The notes under the pieces: generated by a model
The model's database searches: none
The model's input: only the letters and a program-made list of their open reading frames with translations
What the model was told of the DNA's origin: nothing
NCBI GenBank assembly: GCA_963709665.1
Contig: CAVPWU010000002.1
Coordinates: 744,001-808,000 of the forward strand
DNA length: 64,000 nucleotides
Direction: 5' to 3'
DNA from: DASZIT01 sp963709665
GTDB lineage: Bacteria; Actinomycetota; Acidimicrobiia; Acidimicrobiales; RAAP-2
In this document: piece after piece, positions 55,225-63,138 of the stretch
How the letters are laid out: every line of letters starts with the position of its first letter
Numbering within the stretch: the stretch's first letter is position 1
Program-made: the position numbers and the translations under genes

Positions 55225-56420
55225 TGCTGCTCGGCGTCGGCCCCGAGGGCCCCGTCCACGGTCGCCGGGTGGCCATCACCGGCCTCGGCGTGCTGTCGTG
55301 CTGCGGGGTCGGCACCGACGCCCTGTGGACCGGCCTCAACGGTCCGGAGCCGGTGGGTCCCCGGGTGGTTCCCGGCTACGACGTCGAGCGCTGGTTCGAC
55401 GCCAAGGCGGCCCGGCAGATCGACCGGTTCGCCCAGTTCAGCGTGGCGGCCGCCGAGATGGCCCTCGAGGACGCCGGCGAGCTCGGCGCCGATCCCGGAC
55501 GCTCGGGTGTCGTGATGGGGACCGGCGTGGGCGGGTTCGAGTCGCTCCAGGCCCAGGTGCTCGTCTACGCCGAGAAGGGGGCCCGACGGGTCTCCCCCCG
55601 CCTGGTGCCGATGATGATGGCCAATGCCGGCGCCGCCAACATCTCCATCCGGGCCGGCTGGCACGGACCGTCGGAGACCATCTCCACCGCCTGTGCCGCC
55701 GGGACCCACAGCATCGGGGCTGCAGCCCGGCTGGTGGCGTCCGGCCGACTCGACGTGGCCATCGGCGGCGGCGCCGAGGCGTCCATGACCGAGGTGGGCA
55801 TCGCCGCCTTCACCAACATGACCGCCCTGTCCACCTCCGGGCACTCCCGCCCCTTCGACGCCCGACGTGACGGCTTCGTCATCACCGAGGGGGCCGGCGC
55901 CCTGGTCCTCGAGGCGTGGGACCACGCCGTGGCCCGGGGAGCCCGGATCTACGGTGAGCTGGCCGGCGCCGCCAGCACCTGCGACGCCCACCACATCACC
56001 GCCCCCATCCCGGGGGGGTCGGGTGCCGCCGTCTGCATGGTCCTGGCCATGGAGGACGCCGGCATCGACGCCACCGACGTGGGCCACATCAACGCCCACG
56101 GCACCTCGACCCCGCTCAACGACCGGGCGGAGGCCGACGCCATCGCCAAGGTCTTCGGGGCCTCCGCACCCCCGGTCACCTCCACCAAGGGCATCACCGG
56201 TCACGGGCTGGGTGCGGCCGGCGCCATCGAGGCGGTGGCCGCCGTCCTCTCCATCGAGAAGTCCCTCATCCCGCCGACCTCCGGCTACGAGGAGCCCGAC
56301 CCCGAGATCCACCTCGACATCGTGGCCGGCCAGGCCCGTCCGTGGACCCCGGCGCCGGTGCTGTCGAACTCCTTCGGCTTCGGCGGTCACAACGGCTGCC
56401 TGGTCATCTCCCCCGCCTGA
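55224..56420 (+). CDS. fabF: Beta-ketoacyl-ACP synthase II
   Basis: A 398-residue elongating condensing enzyme. VAITGLGVLSCCGVGTDALW starts the fold; catalytic Cys in ISTACAAGTHSIGAAAR, His in INAHGTSTPLNDRAEA and His in KGITGHGLGAAGAIEAVA; the C-terminal NSFGFGGHNGCLV closes the active site. In the same operon as FabD, FabH, FabG and ACP; FabZ and FabI functions must be encoded elsewhere. The final codons (CCC GCC TGA) are the first unit of a tandem repeat that continues beyond the gene. Confidence 0.96.
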   Translation: MLLGVGPEGPVHGRRVAITGLGVLSCCGVGTDALWTGLNGPEPVGPRVVPGYDVERWFDAKAARQIDRFAQFSVAAAEMALEDAGELGADPGRSGVVMGTGVGGFESLQAQVLVYAEKGARRVSPRLVPMMMANAGAANISIRAGWHGPSETISTACAAGTHSIGAAARLVASGRLDVAIGGGAEASMTEVGIAAFTNMTALSTSGHSRPFDARRDGFVITEGAGALVLEAWDHAVARGARIYGELAGAASTCDAHHITAPIPGGSGAAVCMVLAMEDAGIDATDVGHINAHGTSTPLNDRAEADAIAKVFGASAPPVTSTKGITGHGLGAAGAIEAVAAVLSIEKSLIPPTSGYEEPDPEIHLDIVAGQARPWTPAPVLSNSFGFGGHNGCLVISPA

Positions 56421-56491
56421 CCCTCCCCCCGCCTGACCCTCCCCCCGCCTGACCCTCCCCCACCCGACCCTCCCCCACCTGACCCTCCCCG
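56411..56491 (+). repeat. 15-16 bp tandem repeat (about 5 copies) starting at the fabF stop codon
   Basis: Units of CCGCCTGACCCTCCCC recur with 16-bp then 15-bp period; the last two copies carry A for G or C for T changes. The first copy contains the fabF stop codon, so each of the following copies repeats a TGA. No stem-loop is formed. It separates fabF from the convergent penicillin-binding protein gene. Confidence 0.88.
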
Positions 56492-56500
56492 CCCGGCGCC

Positions 56501-58018
56501 CTACGGCGTCAGACCGAGGGCATCCCCCAGGATCGCCTTCATCGGGGGCCCGGAGGTCGACGCACCGGTCTGGCTGCCCGGCTGGTTGGGCACCACCACC
56601 GCCACCGCCACCTTGGGGTCGTTGGCCGGGGCGAAGGCGATCATCCAGTCGTTGGTCAGGTTGCTCCCGGTGGCATTGCCGGTTCCGGTCTCCGCCGTGC
56701 CCGTCTTGGCCGCCACGTCCCACGAGGCCGGGAAGCCCACCGTGGAGGCGGTCCCCCGGGTGACCACCGCCTGCATCAGGGCGGTGACCGAGGCCGCCGT
56801 GGCGGGGCTGGTGGCGGTCAGCCACGGGGTCGGCGAGTAGGTCCGGACCAGGTCCCCCTGGGAGTCCCGGATCTGCTGCATGACGTGAGGGGTCATGATC
56901 ACCCCCTGATTGGCGATCCCGGCGGCCACCAGGGCCATCTGCAGGGGCGTGGCGATCACGGTGGAGGTGCCGAAGCCCTGGCCGATGGCCGAGGAGGCCT
57001 GCAGCGGATCGTCACCGGTCAACTCGGTGGCGGTCGGGAAGTTGGAGACGCCCACCCCGGGCAGGTCGAGCGGGACCTGGCGGTTGAACCCGAAGGCGTC
57101 GGCCTCCACCGCCAGGCTGGTGCTCAGCGACATGCCCATCTGGGCGAAGGCGGTGTTGCACGACGCCGGCAACGTCTGCTGGATGGTCCCGCCACACTGC
57201 TCGTGGCCGTTGGGTCCGAGGTAGTTGCAGAACTGGTTGACCTGCTGGGGCACGTTGATGCATCCGACCGACGGGTAGTCGACGGCGGCCAGGGCGGGCT
57301 GATGGTCGTAGACGGCGGAGGAGGTCACCGTCTTGAACGTCGATCCCGGGATGAAGCCGAACTGGAAGGACCGGGACACCAGGCTGCTCTCGGCGCTCCC
57401 CGGATCGAGGCTGTTGTAGTTGGCGGTGACGGTCGCCCCGTCGGTCGAGGCCAGCAGGTTCGGGTCGAAGGTGGGGTTGGAGTACATCGCCTCGACGGCG
57501 CCGGTCTTGACGTTCAGCACCACCGCGGCGTCAGTGGGGGCATGGTCGCTGGACTCCACCTGGTCCATGATCCCGGCCACCTGCAGCTGCAGGTGCGAGT
57601 CGACGGTCAGCGTCACATCGTCGGTGGTGGTCCGGTTGACCAGGAGATCGCGCAGGGAGGTGGCCGGGCGGGTATGGGCGATCAGGTAGTTGTTGTACTC
57701 CGCCTCCACCCCGGTACGGGTCCCGAAGATGGTGTCGTAGCCGACGATCTGGGCGAACAGCTGGGCTGTCTTCGGGTTGTAGACCCGCTGGTACTTGTAG
57801 GGGCCGGATGCCGCCGGCACCGACCTGGCCAGCGTCACGCCGTCGGCGCTGACGATGTCCCCCCGGGGCTGACTCAGTGAGATGGCGATCTCCCGTGGGT
57901 TGTCCGGGTTGGTGGCCAGCGAGTTGGCCTTCAGGACCTGGATGTTGTTCAGCTGGACGAACAGGGCGACGAAGCAGATGAGCATGAAGACACCCAACCT
58001 CCGGATGCGCTTCTCCAT
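56501..58018 (-). CDS. Class B penicillin-binding protein (PbpA/FtsI-like transpeptidase)
   Basis: A 505-residue protein with one N-terminal membrane anchor (RRLGVFMLICFVALFVQL, residues 6-23) and an extracytoplasmic part. The dimerisation domain is short (NPDNPREIAISLSQPRGDIV SADGVTLARS), then a transpeptidase domain with SxxK serine in FGFIPGSTFKTVTSSA, an SCN-type second motif (LPASCNTAFAQMG) and KTG in WDVAAKTGTAETGTGN. Length and the QPRGDIVSADG motif fit the PbpA/Rv0016c group of actinobacteria rather than FtsI with PASTA domains. It crosslinks peptidoglycan in growth or division. Upstream of it lies a DUF222-HNH gene; no rodA/ftsW partner is visible. Confidence 0.92.
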   Translation of the reverse strand: MEKRIRRLGVFMLICFVALFVQLNNIQVLKANSLATNPDNPREIAISLSQPRGDIVSADGVTLARSVPAASGPYKYQRVYNPKTAQLFAQIVGYDTIFGTRTGVEAEYNNYLIAHTRPATSLRDLLVNRTTTDDVTLTVDSHLQLQVAGIMDQVESSDHAPTDAAVVLNVKTGAVEAMYSNPTFDPNLLASTDGATVTANYNSLDPGSAESSLVSRSFQFGFIPGSTFKTVTSSAVYDHQPALAAVDYPSVGCINVPQQVNQFCNYLGPNGHEQCGGTIQQTLPASCNTAFAQMGMSLSTSLAVEADAFGFNRQVPLDLPGVGVSNFPTATELTGDDPLQASSAIGQGFGTSTVIATPLQMALVAAGIANQGVIMTPHVMQQIRDSQGDLVRTYSPTPWLTATSPATAASVTALMQAVVTRGTASTVGFPASWDVAAKTGTAETGTGNATGSNLTNDWMIAFAPANDPKVAVAVVVPNQPGSQTGASTSGPPMKAILGDALGLTP

Positions 58019-58168
58019 CTACCTGCCGGGGCCGTCGGTCATCGGCTCAGAGTCTCGCAGGTGGTCCGGACGAAGCGGCAGCGCCACTCCGGTGCGGACA
58101 GAGCGGACGACCACGGGCGACACCGGCTCGACCCGCGCCATCGCCCCGAGGGGCCGGGGGTCTGCCTC

Positions 58169-58186
58169 GCCGGAGGCCGTCCGGCG
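58169..58186 (-). terminator. Possible hairpin downstream of the HNH gene
   Basis: GCCGGA and TCCGGC on either side of a 5-nt GGCCG-type loop form a short stem 30 bp beyond the HNH gene stop on the minus strand. It has no T-tract and lies upstream of the PBP gene, so it could equally be part of the PBP leader. Confidence 0.3.
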
Positions 58187-58213
58187 ACAGCGGCGGGGAG
58201 TGCGCTCCTCCAG

Positions 58214-59482
58214 CTACCTGGGTGGGGAGGTCCCGCTCGGCTCCGGGTCCGGATCCGGCTCCTGGCCGAAGGGCGGGGGTCGGTCGAACCTCCACGATCC
58301 GTCCTTGCCGTGGACGAGTGCGTACCCGTAGTCGGACTTCAGCGAGTGGTGGTAGGAGCACAGCCGGGCCAGGTTGCTCAGCGTGGTGGGGCCACCCAGG
58401 CCGAACGGGCGGACGTGATCGATCTCGAGGAAACGGCTCGCCCCACAGCCGGGCACCACGCAGACCGGGTCACGGTCCATCAATGCGGTGGCCAGCGTGG
58501 CGTTGATGGTCCGCTTGAAGTGATAGATCCGGGAGACGTCCTCTCCCTGGGCGAAGATCACCCGGACCTTGGCGTCCGACATCAGGTCCCACACCTTGGG
58601 GACGGGCAGGGGCCCCACCCCGTCGACCTCGGACAGCTTACCATCGACCGCGACACCACGGAGCAGTGCCCGATGGTCGACGCGGACGTGGATGTCGACA
58701 CCGGGGTGCACCGGGGCGCGTTCGCCGAGGACCAGGCCGACCAGGGCATCCGCCTGATAGGCCTGGAGGGGTTCGCGGGAACCGGCCTGTCGAGCCGCTT
58801 CGAACAGCTCGTTCGCCACCTCGTGGAGGGCAGCGGTCACCTTGGCCCCGACATCGGGCGTGAACCGCCCCTGCAGGTTCAGCGCACCCTCCTCGTCGGT
58901 CCAGGAGCGCAACGAACGGGACTCGTGGATCCGCCGGTAGGTCGCCTCCGGGTCGGCCTTGGCCGACGCCGCCCGGGTCCGTCGGCAGTCGTCTGCGAGC
59001 TCGGCGAGCGACTTCCTCCGGGCGGCGTCCACCAGATCGCCCTCCCGATCGGGAGCCAGCACGGCCGCCGAGGTGATCAGCCTGGCCTGTGCCTCGGAGA
59101 GCTCCCCGTTCCGCATGGCGTCGTCGGCCTCCGGGCAGTCCTTCAGACGGTTGGCGGTGGCCACCGTCGACGTGGCGACGCCGATCGGCACCCCCTCGAG
59201 CTCGGACAGCAGGGTGGCGGCACTCCGGTGCCCGACCTCCCGGCTGGCCCCGGAGGCACTGATGGAGGCGGTCAAGGTGAGCTTCACCGATGTGGCCATC
59301 CGCAGGATGTCCGTCACCGACGCCAGGAGGGAGACCGCCTCGGTGCCCTCGGGCTCGGCATCGTCGAGGAACGAACGGGCGGACTGCAGCGAGCTGCGGG
59401 CCGACTCGAGCAGGGGGGCGACCGGGGTGGTCGGGTCCTCGCTGGAAGTCGTCCTCTCGGAGGTGGTGGCCACCGGACTCAT
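58214..59482 (-). CDS. DUF222-type HNH endonuclease-domain protein
   Basis: A 422-residue protein typical of actinobacteria, where these occur in many copies. The N-terminal DUF222-like part is all helical (AVSLLASVTDILRMATSVKL, LSELEGVPIGVATSTVATAN, MRNGELSEAQARLITSAAVL). The C-terminal HNH domain has zinc and catalytic residues in PVCVVPGCGASRFLEIDHVR PF and LARLCSYHHSLKS. The cellular role is unknown; suggestions range from DNA repair to mobile-element remnants. Start ATG 59482. The gene is flanked by normal chromosomal genes on both sides. Confidence 0.87.
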   Translation of the reverse strand: MSPVATTSERTTSSEDPTTPVAPLLESARSSLQSARSFLDDAEPEGTEAVSLLASVTDILRMATSVKLTLTASISASGASREVGHRSAATLLSELEGVPIGVATSTVATANRLKDCPEADDAMRNGELSEAQARLITSAAVLAPDREGDLVDAARRKSLAELADDCRRTRAASAKADPEATYRRIHESRSLRSWTDEEGALNLQGRFTPDVGAKVTAALHEVANELFEAARQAGSREPLQAYQADALVGLVLGERAPVHPGVDIHVRVDHRALLRGVAVDGKLSEVDGVGPLPVPKVWDLMSDAKVRVIFAQGEDVSRIYHFKRTINATLATALMDRDPVCVVPGCGASRFLEIDHVRPFGLGGPTTLSNLARLCSYHHSLKSDYGYALVHGKDGSWRFDRPPPFGQEPDPDPEPSGTSPPR

Positions 59483-59637
59483 GAGGACAGTCAACCAGCA
59501 GGGTGTGACACGACCGATGACCAGGGAGTTCGTCGCGGGCCGCCCATCCCCCGGACACAGGGCCGGTCCACCGGGCGTCCGGGACCCCGACACGTCCCGG
59601 CACACCGGCCCCCACCGACCGGACACGCCCCAGCGAC

Positions 59638-60321
59638 TCAGACCAGGCGACGCTCCGAGGCCCACCGGCTCAGCTGGTGCCGGTTGGAGAGCTGGAGCTT
59701 CCGGAGCACCGCCGACACGTGGCTCTCCACTGTTTTCACCGAGATGGACAGCTCGGTGGCGATCTCCTTGTAGGCGTAGCCCCGGGCGATCAGGCGCAGG
59801 ACCTGTCGCTCCCGGGGGGTCAGGGAGTCGAGCTCCGGATCGAGGGGCGGCTCGAGCCCGCGGAGGCCCGGGTCCATCCCGGAGAAGGCGTCCAGCACGA
59901 AGCCGGCCAACCTCGGCGAGAACACCACGTCGCCCCCGGCGACCCGGCGCACGGCGTCGACCAGCTCGGGACCGGAGATGGTCTTGGTCACGTAGCCACG
60001 GGCCCCGGCCCGGACGATGCCGATGACATCCTCGGCGGCGTCGGACACGGACAGCGCCAGGAAGCAGATGTCGGGGCGAACCGACCGGACGGCCTCGATC
60101 ACCGCCAGACCGCCTCCTCCGGGAAGGTGGACGTCGAGGAGGACGACGTCGGGGCTGCGCTCCACGATCATCTCGATGGCGGCGTCGACCTCGTCGGCCT
60201 CCCCGACCACCCGGAAGGCACTCCCCAGCTCCGCCCGGATCCCCGAGCGGACCAGGGCATGGTCGTCGACCAGGAAGATACGGAGATCCGGCACCTCCAC
60301 CGGCTCCGGCAGGTCGGTCAC
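59638..60321 (-). CDS. NarL/LuxR-family response regulator
   Basis: A 227-residue regulator. GTG 60321 overlaps the histidine-kinase stop (GTGA). Receiver: IFLVDDHALVRSGIRAELG, phosphoacceptor in VVLLDVHLPGGGGLAVI, Ser in FLALSVSDAAED and Lys in GYVTKTISGPELVDAV. The C-terminal LuxR helix-turn-helix is LTPRERQVLRLIARGYAYKE IATELSISVKTVESH. Translational coupling to the kinase makes it the obvious cognate regulator; the nearby divergent PspC/LiaF-like gene is a likely target. Confidence 0.94.
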   Translation of the reverse strand: MTDLPEPVEVPDLRIFLVDDHALVRSGIRAELGSAFRVVGEADEVDAAIEMIVERSPDVVLLDVHLPGGGGLAVIEAVRSVRPDICFLALSVSDAAEDVIGIVRAGARGYVTKTISGPELVDAVRRVAGGDVVFSPRLAGFVLDAFSGMDPGLRGLEPPLDPELDSLTPRERQVLRLIARGYAYKEIATELSISVKTVESHVSAVLRKLQLSNRHQLSRWASERRLV

Positions 60322-61595
60322 GAGAGGAGCGCCGCCGCCGTGCGGGGCATGACCAGCTCGACCTCGGTCCCCACCCCCGGTGTGGTCCGGATCTCGGCGC
60401 ATCCCCCGTTCCGGGCCATCCGCTCCCGGATCGAATGGGCGATGCCGGTCCGGTCGGACGGCACGTCGGCCGGGTCGAAGCCGACACCGCGGTCGCGGAC
60501 GAACATCGACACCATCGAGGGCTCGACCTCCACGTAGAGGGAGACGTCAGCCACGCCGGACCACTTGGCGGCGTTGACCGTCGCCTCGCGCCCGGCCGCC
60601 ATCAGGGCGCGCATGCGGTCGTCGAGCGGGCAGTCCCCGACCACCACCGTCTGCACCTTCACGCGGTGGTCGTCCTCCACCTCCCGCTCGATGCTCGACG
60701 CCGCGGTGGCCACCGTGGCCGGGGCGCCCTCCAGCGCACCGGGAAGGGCGCCCTCGAACAGCCAGGACCGGAGCTCGCGCTCCTGTCGCCGGGCCAGTCG
60801 GGTGACCTCGGCGGAGTCTCCCGCCGCCTTCTGGATGAGCGCCAGCGTCTGCAGCACGGAGTCGTGGACGTGGGCGGCCATGTCGGCCCGCTCCTCGGCC
60901 CGGAGGCGCTCACGCCGCTCCTCGGTCAACTCCCGGAACATGCGGAGCCACCAGGGACCGAACACCAACAGGAAGCCGGCGATGACCGCCACGGCACCCA
61001 GGAAGGCCAACGCCACCACCCCCGACCGGGGGGTGGCGCTGGCCAGTCCCCCGAGGCCGACCGCCACCAGTGCGGCACCGGCCACGATCCGGATGATGAC
61101 CGCCCGTCGGCTCGACGCCGGAAAGGAGCGCAGCAGGGGCGTGGACCCGATCAGCTGGCGGAGGTGGGCGCCCTCCTCGGGGCTGCAACCGCGCCACACC
61201 ATCAGCATCCCGGCCACGCCGAGCAGGACCGGCCACGCGAAGGTGCCCATGAGCGGGAGATCCAGAGCCTCGAGACCCAGCACCATCGCCAGCGTGGCGG
61301 TGGCCACCGCCAGCAGGATCCGGAGCTCCCGGGGGTCGTTCAGCTCCCGGCGGGCGATCGAACGGTGTTCGTCCTGCCGGGGCAGGATGATCCAGGCGGC
61401 CACGTAGGCGGCCAGGCCGCTCCCGGCCACGAAGACCAGCACCAGAACGACGATCCGCACCATGGTGGGGTCGATCCCCAGCCACTCGCCGATCCCCCCG
61501 CAGACCCCGGCGATCAGGCCGTCGTCCCGGCTCCGGTGGAGGCGGCCGCGCCGCGCCCGCCTCCGGTGACCGGAGGGTGGCGTCGGTTCGGACAG
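60318..61595 (-). CDS. PspC-domain sensor histidine kinase (HisKA_3 type); start uncertain
   Basis: The N-terminus carries a PspC domain (RLHRSRDDGLIAGVCGGIGE WLGIDPTMVRIV..LPRQ), then about four to five membrane helices, a HisKA_3 dimerisation helix with phosphoacceptor His in ADMAAHVHDSVLQTLALIQK, and a HATPase domain (GREATVNAAKWSG, VRDRGVGFDPADV). This matches LiaS/DesK-like kinases fused to PspC, sensing envelope stress. No ATG, GTG or TTG lies in frame between the PspC motif and the far antisense part of the neighbour. The start given is a CTG (61595); an indel after ATG/GTG codons at about 61640-61670 in other frames is the main alternative. Coupled to the downstream LuxR regulator. 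Confidence 0.85.
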   Translation of the reverse strand: MSEPTPPSGHRRRARRGRLHRSRDDGLIAGVCGGIGEWLGIDPTMVRIVVLVLVFVAGSGLAAYVAAWIILPRQDEHRSIARRELNDPRELRILLAVATATLAMVLGLEALDLPLMGTFAWPVLLGVAGMLMVWRGCSPEEGAHLRQLIGSTPLLRSFPASSRRAVIIRIVAGAALVAVGLGGLASATPRSGVVALAFLGAVAVIAGFLLVFGPWWLRMFRELTEERRERLRAEERADMAAHVHDSVLQTLALIQKAAGDSAEVTRLARRQERELRSWLFEGALPGALEGAPATVATAASSIEREVEDDHRVKVQTVVVGDCPLDDRMRALMAAGREATVNAAKWSGVADVSLYVEVEPSMVSMFVRDRGVGFDPADVPSDRTGIAHSIRERMARNGGCAEIRTTPGVGTEVELVMPRTAAALLS

Positions 61596-61762
61596 GGGCC
61601 GGGTCGCCTGTGGCCGGGGCTCGGAGCGCTCGATCCACCCATGTTCCCACGGCGGTCGGCGGCGGGCATCAGGGACAACCCTGAGACAGGTGGGGGGAGC
61701 ATCGCACCTGGTGGGGGATGATCCGGATGGGCGTGGGCGCCGCCGGAGCGCACGATCGTGAC

Positions 61763-63031
61763 ATGGACACCACGACCAACCCCGGCCCGGATCCGGAGGA
61801 CCCCACCGACCCCACCGACCCGGACGACCCCACCGACCCGGACGACCCCACCGACCCGGACCACCCCACCGACCCGGACCACCCCACCGACCCGGACGAT
61901 CCGGACGACCCGGACGACCCGGACGGCGCCGACCGGTGGACGGCCACCGAGCCCCCCGGCGCCCCCGTGCCCCCCGGCGCGGCACGCAGGCTCCGCAGGA
62001 GCAGGTCGGACCGGATGGTGGCCGGCGTGGCGGGAGGTGTGAGTCAGTACTTCGACGTGGACGCCAACCTGGTCCGCATCGGGTTCGTGCTTCTCACCGT
62101 CTTCGTGGGGATCGGGGCGGTGGCGTACGTGGCCGGGTGGCTCCTCCTGCCCGAGGACCCGACGCCGGCCCCGGAGGCGAACGACCGGCACACCGACCGG
62201 ACCGCGGGCGGCCCGGTGGCCCCCCTCCCGCTCGACAGGTCCCGTCGGACGACGAGCAAGCCGCACGTCCTCATCATCTGCGGGGTGGTGGCGGGGATCG
62301 CCGTGGTGGTCCTGGCGGCCGGGGGGCCCTGGTGGATCGGCTCCGGGTGGCGCCCCGGTCTCGGCCTCGGGTGGATCGTCCTCGCCGTGCTGGCGTACCT
62401 GGTGCTCCGTCCCCGCCGGGTGCGGTTCAGCGTCGGCCGCATCCTCGCCTGGCTGGCCCTCCTGGTGGTGGGGTGCATCGTGGCGGTGGTCTCGACCGTG
62501 TTCGTGGCCGAGGCCCTCACCGGGGTGCCGCTGCGGGGCGGGGTCGGGAGCCAGGACTGGCACCCGTCGACGGCGTCGCAGGTCCATCGGACGTACCGGG
62601 TGGCCATGGGCGAGCTCACCCTCGACCTCCGGCAGGTGACCCTCCCGGCCCGCACCACCTCGGTGACGGCCAGCGTGGGTATCGGCCGCCTCCGGGTGGT
62701 GGTGCCCCCCGGGGTGACCGTGAGCCTCAGCGCCCACAGTGGCATCGGCGACGTGATCTACGGTTCCGGAGGCCAGACCGCCTTCCTGGGGGCGTCCGGC
62801 ACCCCGGTCGGCGCCTTCGGGGAGACCCTCCACCCGCAGCTGCTGCTCGATGCCGACGTGGGGATCGGCCAGGTGCAGCTGATCCGGGCCGCTCCCGGCG
62901 CCTCGGTGGATGCGTACCTCGACGGAGGGTCGACGGCCACGGCCGCCCCGATGTCCCTGGGGGCCCGGACCTCCCCGCAGGCGGCGACCGCTCCTGCCTC
63001 CCCGACGGCCCCCGCCCGGGCGGCCGCCTGA
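61763..63031 (+). CDS. PspC-domain membrane protein with LiaF-like C-terminus and acidic repeat N-terminus
   Basis: A 422-residue protein (ATG 61763; ATG 61718 or 61727 are in frame and possible). Residues ~8-55 are DPTDPD-type acidic repeats. The PspC domain (residues ~70-130, RLRRSRSDRMVAGVAGGVSQ YFDVDANLVRIG..LPEDP) has one to two helices, followed by two or three more membrane segments. The extracytoplasmic C-terminus (MGELTLDLRQVTLPARTTSV, GIGRLRVVVPPGVTVSLSAH, DADVGIGQVQL) has the repeated short strands of the LiaF/toastrack-like domain. LiaF proteins keep the LiaS kinase silent until envelope stress. The gene is divergent from a PspC-kinase/LuxR pair, forming a LiaFSR-like locus. Confidence 0.85.
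   Translation: MDTTTNPGPDPEDPTDPTDPDDPTDPDDPTDPDHPTDPDHPTDPDDPDDPDDPDGADRWTATEPPGAPVPPGAARRLRRSRSDRMVAGVAGGVSQYFDVDANLVRIGFVLLTVFVGIGAVAYVAGWLLLPEDPTPAPEANDRHTDRTAGGPVAPLPLDRSRRTTSKPHVLIICGVVAGIAVVVLAAGGPWWIGSGWRPGLGLGWIVLAVLAYLVLRPRRVRFSVGRILAWLALLVVGCIVAVVSTVFVAEALTGVPLRGGVGSQDWHPSTASQVHRTYRVAMGELTLDLRQVTLPARTTSVTASVGIGRLRVVVPPGVTVSLSAHSGIGDVIYGSGGQTAFLGASGTPVGAFGETLHPQLLLDADVGIGQVQLIRAAPGASVDAYLDGGSTATAAPMSLGARTSPQAATAPASPTAPARAAA
61801..61926 (+). repeat. Acidic-repeat coding region (Asp-Pro-Thr-Asp-Pro-Asp units)
   Basis: Variants of the 18-bp CCCACCGACCCGGACGAC repeat about six times and end in a run of CCGGACGAC. In frame throughout, encoding a highly acidic, Pro-rich disordered segment. 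The antisense strand is therefore open as a Trp/Gly/Arg repeat that is not a gene. Confidence 0.85.
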
Positions 63032-63138
63032 CGGCTCCCGCGCCCCCCTCGACGGGACCACCGGCAGGCGACGGAGGACCGGTCCCCGCCGACGCCCGGT
63101 GCCGGGCCGGGCCCCACGCCCGCTACCGTCGGCAGTCC

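Noticed and set aside
56411..56491. Short direct repeats considered as a CRISPR array
   Set aside because: Units are contiguous 15-16 bp without spacers, and no cas genes are near. The same applies to the repeats in uvrA, dppD and the PspC gene.
53793..56825. Minus-strand 1,000-codon open frame across the fab operon
   Set aside because: Spans antisense of fabH, fabG, acpP and fabF, which have clear catalytic motifs on the plus strand.
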